Positions 5,355 through 10,709 of a stretch of 11,551 bases of DNA are shown piece by piece. Location of the stretch: assembly GCA_020848055.1 (NCBI GenBank), contig JADLBB010000132.1, forward strand, positions 1 to 11,551, in the 5' to 3' direction. The notes under the pieces were generated by a model, which saw nothing but the letters and a program-made list of their open reading frames with translations, searched no databases and was not told the DNA's origin. Source of the stretch: Chloroflexota bacterium. GTDB taxonomy: Bacteria > Chloroflexota > Limnocylindria > QHBO01. A program made the position numbers and the translations under genes. Numbering within the stretch: the stretch's first letter is position 1; each line of letters opens with the position of its first letter.

Positions 5355-6918
5355 CGACCGGTAGCCCTGAAGCCGCATAGATTCGATTCAGGACCCACAG
5401 GCCATCGGTCTCGGGATCGGTCAGGTTGCTCTGGGCCTGCTCGAGCATGATGTACGGGTGCATGCGCGCCTGGGCCAGGCGGGTGCCCTCGAACGCCAGT
5501 TCGAGCGTCACGCCCTCCTGCGTCTGCTGGCTCCACTGCTGGCCGAACAGGAAGTTGCCGTGGCTGACCATCGTCACGTGGTAGCCGCTGGTGCCGCGCA
5601 GCGCGATGTCGATCGGGCCGGACCAGTGCGTGCCGTGACCCAGCACGTGGTCGCAGCCGGCGTCGAAGAAGACCTCCTGTTGACGCCGCATGTCGCCGCG
5701 CCAGTCGTCGTGGTACTCGGAGCCACCCCACCACTGCGGCACGCAGATGACGATGTCCGCGCCGCCGGTGCGCGCGCGTGACACCGCGGCCGTCACGTTG
5801 GCGTCGCGCAGCCACAGCACGCCCGGCTGACTCGGACCGGCCTCGAGCGAGCCGGGGACCTCGTTGAACGCCACGAATCCGAAGCGCACGCCGTCCGCGT
5901 CCACGTACGCGGGCTCGAGCGCGGCGTCGAGGTCGGCTCCGGCGCCGGCGGTCGGGATGCCGGCGTCGCGGAACTGCTGCAGCGTCTCCAGAAAGCCGGT
6001 CGTGCCCCGGTCGAACAGGTGGTTGGCGGCGAGCGTGGCGACGTCGACGCCGTACGTGTCTCGCAGCCTCGGCAGCACGGCCGGATCGATGCTGAACACG
6101 ACTCCGTTGTTCACCGTCCAGTCATTGACGACCGGGCACTCGAAGTCGTCGAGGGTGACATCGGCGTCGCTGACGAGGGCGGCCATGGCACCGGCGTTGT
6201 CGGTGGGCACCGCGTCCACGATGTTGAACCCGTTGCCGACGTGTCCTGGAGGGGCAGGATTGGGGTACACCCGCGTGTACGACGCCGTGCCGCCGCCAAA
6301 GACCCAGTCCCAGCCGCGCCCGAGCGTGATGGCGGCGTAGGCGACGCCCCGGTCCGGACAGGAGTCGCCGAGGCTCATCAGGGTGCGGATCCGCCCCGGA
6401 TCGTAGGGCTCGATCCCGATGGCGCGCCCGATGATCGGGTACGGCTTGGACCGAACCAGTGGCCCGCCGAACAGGTCGGCGCCGTCAACCGGCAGGACCT
6501 TGACGTTGGGGGCGACCAGCGACGGGGGCAGGAGCGCCAGCAGCGGGTGGTCGGGCGGCGCCGAGTTCAACCGGTCCGCGATGTCCGCCGCGGAGGGGCA
6601 GCCGGTCGCGGACGTCACGCTGATCCCGAGGTACTCGGTCACGCCGCACGGCACCAGGATCGAGTCGCGGGCAGCCGTCACCGCGTCGAGGGTGATGCCC
6701 GCGGTGACGGCCGTGTACCCGGTGACCACCGCCAATGGCATCTCGAGCGTCGGGTCCGGCGTTGGCGTCGGCGCGACGGTCGGGGTTGGCCCCGCGGTCT
6801 CAGCGGCGGTGCTGGAGTCCGGCGCGTCGCTCGTCTCGGCGGTGACCAGGCACGCTCCGAGTACCACCGGCAGGACGACGCCGGCCAGCAACGGGCGGAG
6901 TCGTCGGCGGGGATGCAT
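5344..6918 (-). CDS. CapA family lipoprotein (PGA_cap, poly-gamma-glutamate synthesis protein type)
   Basis: Predicted exported lipoprotein of the CapA superfamily, calcineurin-like phosphoesterase-fold proteins linked to poly-gamma-glutamate capsule or other envelope polymers. 524 residues from ATG 6918, chosen because it gives a clean signal peptide (RRR, a hydrophobic core, lipobox LGAC with Cys23). A Thr/Pro-rich linker follows (about 42-58). Residues 60-175 form a separate, unrecognised N-terminal region. The CapA domain then has SLGDSCPDRG (182-191), DDFECPVVND (257-266), ANHLFDRGTTGF (298-309), WWGGSEYHDDW (396-406), GHGTHW (427-432) and VSHGNFLFG (451-459). The usual His of VHWG is absent (PQWWG), so metal-dependent catalysis is doubtful. 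Likely promoter: TATACT (6927-6932), 8 nt before the ATG, implying a leaderless or near-leaderless mRNA. No capsule synthesis genes (capB/capC) are nearby. Confidence 0.9.
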   Translation of the reverse strand: MHPRRRLRPLLAGVVLPVVLGACLVTAETSDAPDSSTAAETAGPTPTVAPTPTPDPTLEMPLAVVTGYTAVTAGITLDAVTAARDSILVPCGVTEYLGISVTSATGCPSAADIADRLNSAPPDHPLLALLPPSLVAPNVKVLPVDGADLFGGPLVRSKPYPIIGRAIGIEPYDPGRIRTLMSLGDSCPDRGVAYAAITLGRGWDWVFGGGTASYTRVYPNPAPPGHVGNGFNIVDAVPTDNAGAMAALVSDADVTLDDFECPVVNDWTVNNGVVFSIDPAVLPRLRDTYGVDVATLAANHLFDRGTTGFLETLQQFRDAGIPTAGAGADLDAALEPAYVDADGVRFGFVAFNEVPGSLEAGPSQPGVLWLRDANVTAAVSRARTGGADIVICVPQWWGGSEYHDDWRGDMRRQQEVFFDAGCDHVLGHGTHWSGPIDIALRGTSGYHVTMVSHGNFLFGQQWSQQTQEGVTLELAFEGTRLAQARMHPYIMLEQAQSNLTDPETDGLWVLNRIYAASGLPVVSH

Positions 6919-6963
6919 CGGCCGCGAGTATATCGGCGGCAGCCGGACTATGATCGGAGGGCC
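6919..6963. promoter_or_regulatory. Back-to-back divergent promoters within 45 bp
   Basis: The two start codons (6918 minus, 6964 plus) are only 45 bp apart. On the minus strand TATACT (6927-6932) lies 8 nt before the lipoprotein ATG. On the plus strand TATGAT (6949-6954) lies 9 nt before the korD ATG. With normal 17-bp spacing, each promoter's -35 would sit on top of the other's -10, so polymerase could not occupy both at once. No good TTGACA-like -35 is seen on either strand. Confidence 0.5.
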
Positions 6964-7260
6964 ATGACTTCCGAACAGCAAACCTCAGCGATCGCCTTTG
7001 GCTCCGGCATCTCGACCGATCATCACGACGGCATCCGCTGGGTCGACTACACCAACATCAGCTGGAACCCGGTGTTCTGCAAGCGCTGCGACATCTGCAT
7101 CGAGATATGCCCGAAGGACACGCTGGTGCTGCGCAACGACGCGGTCATCGAGGAGGACAACTGCATCCTGTGCGGCCTGTGCGAGCGCTACTGCCCGGAC
7201 CTGGCGATCGAGATGATCCCGTCCGCCGTTGCCGCCCACGCCGCGCGATCGAAGGCATGA
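6964..7260 (+). CDS. korD: 2-oxoglutarate:ferredoxin oxidoreductase, delta (ferredoxin-like) subunit
   Basis: 98-residue 2[4Fe-4S] ferredoxin-type subunit that passes electrons from the catalytic KorB subunit to free ferredoxin. Two complete cluster motifs are present: CKRCDICIEICP and CILCGLCERYCP, each CxxCxxCxxxCP. The lead-in WNPVFCKRCDIC is typical of Kor delta subunits. A GGAGGG sits only 2 nt before the ATG, closer than optimal, and a TATGAT -10 (6949-6954) is 9 nt upstream, so the message probably starts at or almost at the ATG. First gene of korD-korA-korB-korC; its stop overlaps the korA start as ATGA (7257-7260), which suggests translational coupling. Confidence 0.93.
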   Translation: MTSEQQTSAIAFGSGISTDHHDGIRWVDYTNISWNPVFCKRCDICIEICPKDTLVLRNDAVIEEDNCILCGLCERYCPDLAIEMIPSAVAAHAARSKA

Positions 7261-8393
7261 CCCGGCGCCTGACACAGGGCAACGAGGCGGTCTTCCGCGG
7301 CGCGATCGCTGCGGGTGCCAACTATTACGCCGGTTACCCTATCAGCCCGTCCACCGAGATCCTCAACATCGCCTCAGGCTGGGCGGCGGAGCACCCCGAA
7401 CTGCGCTTTCTGCAGGCGGAGGACGAGATCGCATCGGCCAACGCGGTCATCGGCGCCTCGCTGGCGGGCGCCAAGGCCTTCACGGCGACCTCCGGCCCGG
7501 GCTTCACGCTCATGCAGGAGGCGATCGGCTACGCGCAGAAGGTGGGCGTGCCGTCGGTGTTCGTCGACGTCCAGCGGGTGGGACCATCGACCGGCATGGC
7601 CACCATGCCTGCGCAGGGCGACATCGGCCAGGTCAAGTGGGGCAGTGCCGGGGACTACACCCCGATCGCGTTTTACCCCAACAGCGTCGAGGAGGCCTTC
7701 CGGCTGACGATCGACGCGTTCAACGCCGCCGAGGAATCCCGCTCGCCGGTGATCCTGCTGTCCGATACGTTCATCGCCCATCTCAACGAGGTGGTGGACC
7801 TCGACGAACTGGTCGCGAGCATTGAAGTCGTGCCGCGTGCGATCCCGGCGCTGGGCGACTTCACCGATGCGCCGCGCTTCTTCGCCGGCGTGCTGATGTA
7901 CGAGCACGGTCCCATGGCCGGCGAGCCGGCCACCGCCGACGCCGACGAGTACCTGCGCCAGTTCTACGCCGCCAAGCACCGCCACCTCGAGGTCGCTGCC
8001 CGATACGCGCGCTACGAGCACGGCTGGAACGTGGAGGCGGACGTGCTGCTCATCTGCTTTGGGATCGTGTCGCGCGTGGCTGCGCCGCTGCGCGACGAGT
8101 TCGCCCTGTTCCGCCCGATCCGCATCCACCCGGTCCTGGGCGACGAGCTGCGCGAGGTGTGCGCCCGTTACCGCGAGGTCGTGGTGGTCGAGGCCAACGA
8201 CGGCCAGTACGCCGACATGGTCGAGCTGGCGATCCATCGGCAGGTCAAGCGCGTGCCGTTGCTCGGCGGACGGATCTCGCTGGAGGCGGTGCGCGAGGGG
8301 GTCGACCGGGTCCTTGGTGGTGGTCCGTCGGAGCCACCGATTCCCGAGACCCCGCACGAGCGCGGGCCGCGCGCGACCCTGGGAGTCGGGTGA
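7257..8393 (+). CDS. korA: 2-oxoglutarate:ferredoxin oxidoreductase, alpha subunit
   Basis: Alpha chain of the 2-oxoacid:ferredoxin oxidoreductase that oxidatively decarboxylates 2-oxoglutarate to succinyl-CoA, or runs in reverse with reduced ferredoxin. 378 residues, normal for KorA of the four-subunit type. Visible: GNEAVFRGAIAAGANYYAGY (8-27) leading into PISPSTEI, then ATSGPGFTLMQEAIGYA (77-93), QRVGPSTGMATMPAQGD, and the C-terminal swivel region ending with LLGGRISLEAV. I start at the ATG in the ATGA overlap with korD, because the family begins with RLTQGNEA; the reading frame extends further upstream only through korD DNA. The last 20 or so residues (PSEPPIPETP and on) look like a disordered tail. 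A related enzyme for pyruvate or branched-chain 2-oxoacids is possible; separate A, B, C and D genes and the KorA-like motifs favour 2-oxoglutarate. Confidence 0.93.
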   Translation: MTRRLTQGNEAVFRGAIAAGANYYAGYPISPSTEILNIASGWAAEHPELRFLQAEDEIASANAVIGASLAGAKAFTATSGPGFTLMQEAIGYAQKVGVPSVFVDVQRVGPSTGMATMPAQGDIGQVKWGSAGDYTPIAFYPNSVEEAFRLTIDAFNAAEESRSPVILLSDTFIAHLNEVVDLDELVASIEVVPRAIPALGDFTDAPRFFAGVLMYEHGPMAGEPATADADEYLRQFYAAKHRHLEVAARYARYEHGWNVEADVLLICFGIVSRVAAPLRDEFALFRPIRIHPVLGDELREVCARYREVVVVEANDGQYADMVELAIHRQVKRVPLLGGRISLEAVREGVDRVLGGGPSEPPIPETPHERGPRATLGVG

Positions 8394-8412
8394 TGGGTTC
8401 GTACGCGCGGGC

Positions 8413-8533
8413 GGTCGCGCCACACGCGACCATCGGCGAACGGGGCCGTGCTCCTTCGTCGCCTGTCTCGCCACGCGCGACCCACGACGAACCTGGGAGC
8501 CTTCCTTCGCCCTTGGTCGCGCCACACGCGACC
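8413..8533. repeat. 51-bp tandem repeat of GGTCGCG/CGCGACC stem-loops between korA and korB
   Basis: Three units begin at 8413, 8464 and 8515, exactly 51 bp apart. Units 1 and 3 carry the identical 19-bp hairpin GGTCGCG-CCACA-CGCGACC (8413-8431 and 8515-8533). Unit 2 (8464-8482) matches at 16 of 19 positions, with a broken left arm. The 32-nt linkers of units 1 and 2 agree at about 18 positions. The surrounding 8394-8600 spacer has no recognised gene. A 71-codon frame (ATG 8393 overlapping the korA stop as TGATG, GGGAG 7 nt upstream, stop at 8606-8608) runs through it with 17-residue repeats starting VAPHAT, VSPRAT, VAPHAT. The repeats also keep other frames open, so I do not call it a gene. 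Confidence 0.75.
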
Positions 8534-8539
8534 GAGCGC

Positions 8540-8565
8540 GACGCCGCCTCCGCGGCGCCGGCGTC
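8540..8565. other. GC-rich stem-loop upstream of korB
   Basis: GACGCCG (8540-8546) pairs perfectly with CGGCGTC (8559-8565). An alternative inner stem, GCCGC/GCGGC around CCTCC, is also possible. No T-tract follows, so it is not a standard intrinsic terminator; it may cap RNA ends or slow polymerase between korA and korB. Confidence 0.4.
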
Positions 8566-8589
8566 CCCGCCGGGCCGCCGCTCCATGAT

Positions 8590-8594
8590 GGAGG
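8590..8594 (+). promoter_or_regulatory. korB ribosome binding site GGAGG deciding a GTG start
   Basis: GGAGG lies 6 nt before GTG 8601, making that GTG the preferred korB start over the in-frame ATGs at 8616 and 8625. Confidence 0.65.
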
Positions 8595-8600
8595 CCGCGC

Positions 8601-9632
8601 GTGCCTGAGCAGGCTATGGCCGAGATGACCTACAAGGATCGGCTCAAGGTCGACCTGTTCCCGACCATCTGGTGCCCGGGCTGCGGGATCGGCACGATCA
8701 TGATGCAGCTGGCCATGACGCTCGACGAGTTGGGCCTGGACGAGCGCAACACGATCATCGTGACCGGCATCGGCTGCACAGGGCGCATGGGCGGCTACCT
8801 CAAGCACGAGGCGGTCTACACGCTCCACGGCCGCACTCTGCCGGTGGCCGAGGCGATCAAGACCGTGCGGCCCGAGATGAACGTCATCGTGGTGGCCGGG
8901 GATGGGGATACCGCGTCCATCGGTGGCAATCACCTCGTCCACTCGATCCGTCGCAACGCGCCGGTCACGGTGCTGTGCAACAACAACGAGATCTACGGCC
9001 TGACCGGCGGCCAGACCGGACCGACCACGCCGACCGGCACCAAGACCCTGAGCTCGCCCGCGGGCAATCCGAACACGCCGATCAACCTGCAGGCCATCGT
9101 GCGCTCCAGCCCGCACGCTCTGTACGCCAAGACGACCGTGTATCACCAGATCCACATGCGCAACGCCATCCGCGAGGCGATCGAGTGGCCGGGGTTCAGC
9201 TTCGTTGACATCACCAGCCAGTGCATCGAGAACAACGGTCGGCGCATCGGCTTCGACAGCGCGAACGACATGCTCACCTTCTTCCGAAAGACCTACAAGC
9301 GCGCGCCGAAGGATGCCGATCACCTCGCCCCGTTCGAGATCGGCATCGTCTACCCGGCGGACCATCCCTCGCGCAACGGGCACGTATCGGCGCCGGCTGC
9401 AACGGCGGCACCGGATACGCAGGTCGAGCCGGCAGGTTCCATACCGTCGCGGACCGACCCCGAACCGAAGGCGGCGCCTCCAACCGATGACGAGAAGGCG
9501 CGTCGCCGGGCCGAATCGGTCGCGCGGGCGGCCCTGATGGCGAAGCTGCCCGCCGACATGAAGCTGCGTGTCGCCAGGCGTGAGATAAGCCTGGAGGACG
9601 CGATGCGCGAGGCCGGGGTGGATCCGGAATGA
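8601..9632 (+). CDS. korB: 2-oxoglutarate:ferredoxin oxidoreductase, beta (TPP-binding) subunit with C-terminal extension
   Basis: Catalytic beta chain that binds thiamine diphosphate and a [4Fe-4S] cluster. 343 residues, longer than the roughly 280-300 usual for KorB. Visible: WCPGCGIG (24-31), IGCTGR (57-62), and the TPP/Mg motif from GDGDTASIGGNH (100-111) to LCNNNEIYGLTGGQ (125-138). Cys25, Cys28, Cys59 and Cys208 (SQC) are placed to ligate the cluster. From about residue 255 the protein leaves the family core: a Pro/Ala/Glu-rich linker (about 262-297) and a charged helical end (about 298-343) ending SLEDAMREAGVDPE. The GTG start has a good GGAGG. It is separated from korA by 207 bp of hairpin repeats, unlike the other operon junctions, and its stop overlaps the korC start as ATGA (9629-9632). 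Confidence 0.94.
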   Translation: MPEQAMAEMTYKDRLKVDLFPTIWCPGCGIGTIMMQLAMTLDELGLDERNTIIVTGIGCTGRMGGYLKHEAVYTLHGRTLPVAEAIKTVRPEMNVIVVAGDGDTASIGGNHLVHSIRRNAPVTVLCNNNEIYGLTGGQTGPTTPTGTKTLSSPAGNPNTPINLQAIVRSSPHALYAKTTVYHQIHMRNAIREAIEWPGFSFVDITSQCIENNGRRIGFDSANDMLTFFRKTYKRAPKDADHLAPFEIGIVYPADHPSRNGHVSAPAATAAPDTQVEPAGSIPSRTDPEPKAAPPTDDEKARRRAESVARAALMAKLPADMKLRVARREISLEDAMREAGVDPE

Positions 9633-10252
9633 CCACGCGGATCGCCCTCGACGGCGTGGGTGGCCAGGGAGTCCGAGTCATCGCCGGGATCATGGGCAAC
9701 CTGCTGGCGCGCATGGGCAAGCAGGTCACGATCCTGTTCGATTATGACTCGAGCGTTCGCGGCAGCATGAGCGACGCCTTCCTCATCTTCGACGATGAAC
9801 CGATCGCCAACCCGGTCGTCGAGGAGGCGGACATCATGCTCAAGCTGGCCGATAAGGGCCACATGCGCATCCATGGCCACAAGATCGTCGCCGATCTCGG
9901 CCTGGACGTGCCCGGTGCCGAGCAGATACCCTTCGCCTCGCTCGGCTCGCAGCAGTTCGGCAAGGAGCTGTTCGGCAACATGATCGCGCTGGGCCGGCTG
10001 CTTCGGCTGGCGGAGATCGAGTTCGACGAGACGGCGATTCGCGAGTCGTTGCCGCGCCGTTTCGTTGACGAGAACCTTGCCGCCATCCGGTTCGGGTACG
10101 ACCTGGAGCCCGATGACATCGCGCGCCTGGCAGCCGAGGCGCCACCGTCGCGGTTCCAGATGAACGCTGCCGCCACGGCCCCGGATCGCCGTGCGGTGGG
10201 CGGGGGATTGGACGCTTCGGACCTGCCGGTAGAGGTTGCCGAGACCGGCTGA
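9629..10252 (+). CDS. korC: 2-oxoglutarate:ferredoxin oxidoreductase, gamma subunit
   Basis: Gamma chain (POR/KOR gamma domain) of the same complex, thought to help bind CoA and close the active site. 207 residues, slightly longer than the usual 180-200. Hallmarks are LDGVGGQGVRVIAG near the N-terminus and the FDYDSSVRGSMSDAFLIFDD stretch, where family members have a conserved R-G-(G/S) loop. The last 40 or so residues are Ala/Pro/Asp-rich and probably flexible. The start codon overlaps the korB stop as ATGA, so translation is probably coupled. Last gene of the operon. No intrinsic terminator was found downstream; the repeat-rich noncoding region begins directly after the stop. Confidence 0.93.
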   Translation: MTTRIALDGVGGQGVRVIAGIMGNLLARMGKQVTILFDYDSSVRGSMSDAFLIFDDEPIANPVVEEADIMLKLADKGHMRIHGHKIVADLGLDVPGAEQIPFASLGSQQFGKELFGNMIALGRLLRLAEIEFDETAIRESLPRRFVDENLAAIRFGYDLEPDDIARLAAEAPPSRFQMNAAATAPDRRAVGGGLDASDLPVEVAETG

Positions 10253-10344
10253 GGGCAGCTCCGGTGGGGCCGAGGTGTGCTGTGGGGGCATGTAGTCGCC
10301 AGTCACGCGTGCCCTCGGCTCGTGCTCGGCTTGTGCCTGGTCGT

Positions 10345-10374
10345 GGACTTGCCGGTCCGGCACACATCGGCGAG
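10345..10374 (+). repeat. Stem-loop repeat, copy A
   Basis: A 30-bp unit starting GGACTTGCCG that contains the hairpin TGCCG-GTC-CGGCA (10350-10362) followed by CATCGGC. It matches copy B at 25 of 30 positions. The upstream flanks (from 10305 and 10376) also resemble each other, sharing CGCGTG.CCTCG. Confidence 0.65.
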
Positions 10375-10405
10375 CCGCGCGTGGCCTCGACTTGCACGCA
10401 GCCGC

Positions 10406-10435
10406 GGACTTGCCGCCACGGCACGCATCGGCCAG
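10406..10435 (+). repeat. Stem-loop repeat, copy B
   Basis: Begins 61 bp after copy A in the same orientation. It contains the hairpin TGCCG-CCA-CGGCA (10411-10423), then CGCATCGGCCAG. Of the five differences from copy A, three fall at the hairpin loop, so the pairing is kept. Confidence 0.65.
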
Positions 10436-10525
10436 GCAGGCAGGGTCAGTGGTCGTCTGCTTGGCGCTCCTGTGCCCCGGCCGCACTTCATGGCCGGGCA
10501 GCGCTGCCTTCCGGACCTTGCGCAG

Positions 10526-10559
10526 GTGCCAGGTTATCCGATGCGTGCCCACCTGGCAC
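10526..10559 (-). repeat. Stem-loop repeat, inverted copy C, inside a 9-bp inverted repeat
   Basis: CCGATGCGTGCC (10538-10549) is the reverse complement of GGCACGCATCGG in copy B. GTGCC (10545-10549) pairs with GGCAC (10555-10559). The same DNA can instead form a longer stem: GTGCCAGGT (10526-10534) with ACCTGGCAC (10551-10559), a perfect 9 bp with a 16-nt loop. The two structures exclude each other. Confidence 0.55.
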
Positions 10560-10596
10560 ACCGCCCGGGACCAGCGCCAAGGGAGATGCCGTGCTT

Positions 10597-10619
10597 GGCC
10601 GATGCATGCCTGCGGGGCA
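10597..10619 (-). repeat. Stem-loop repeat, inverted copy D
   Basis: GGCCGATGCATGCC (10597-10610) is a close reverse complement of the copy B core. The hairpin is TGCC (10607-10610), a 5-nt loop, then GGCA (10616-10619). Same orientation as copy C. Confidence 0.5.
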
Positions 10620-10696
10620 CGCGCGGCGGGATCGGGACACCGAACCGGGCAGCGGGCGGACCGAAGCCAGCATGGCTGAGGAACCGTGTCCGGCGG

Positions 10697-10702
10697 TAAG
10701 AT
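10697..10702 (+). promoter_or_regulatory. -10 element of adenosine deaminase promoter (probably leaderless)
   Basis: TAAGAT ends 7 nt before the ATG at 10710, so transcription would begin at or next to the start codon. No ribosome binding site lies between, and no clear -35 is seen. Confidence 0.4.
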
Positions 10703-10709
10703 CGAGTCC

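Larger units (their letters stand above)
10253..10709. other. 457-bp noncoding region filled with degenerate stem-loop repeats
   Basis: No frame here encodes a recognisable protein. The open frames are low-complexity and repeat-derived. Besides the repeat copies listed separately, TGCCCCGGCC (10473-10482) pairs with GGCCGGGCA (10492-10500), with one bulge and a 9-nt loop. There is no T-tract, tRNA or known RNA motif. The region ends in the adenosine deaminase promoter. Confidence 0.6.

Noticed and set aside
6019..7260. 413-codon open frame on the plus strand ending with the KorD sequence
   Set aside because: The first 315 codons are antisense to the CapA-like lipoprotein; only the part from ATG 6964 is real.
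8413..8533. CRISPR-like array
   Set aside because: Repeats are 19-bp hairpins with 32-nt spacers, but the spacers resemble one another, there are only three units, one unit is degenerate, and no cas genes are present.
8393..8608. 71-codon frame between korA and korB as a firm gene
   Set aside because: Start and overlap geometry are attractive, but the sequence is just the translated 51-bp hairpin repeat; kept only as a possibility in the findings.
7374..9383. 669-codon open frame on the minus strand
   Set aside because: Antisense to korA and korB, whose sense translations are unmistakable; its Arg/Asp/His-rich composition is typical of the antisense shadow of high-GC genes.
10473..10500. 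Intrinsic terminator for the kor operon
   Set aside because: The stem is good, but no T-tract follows and it lies over 200 bp after korC.
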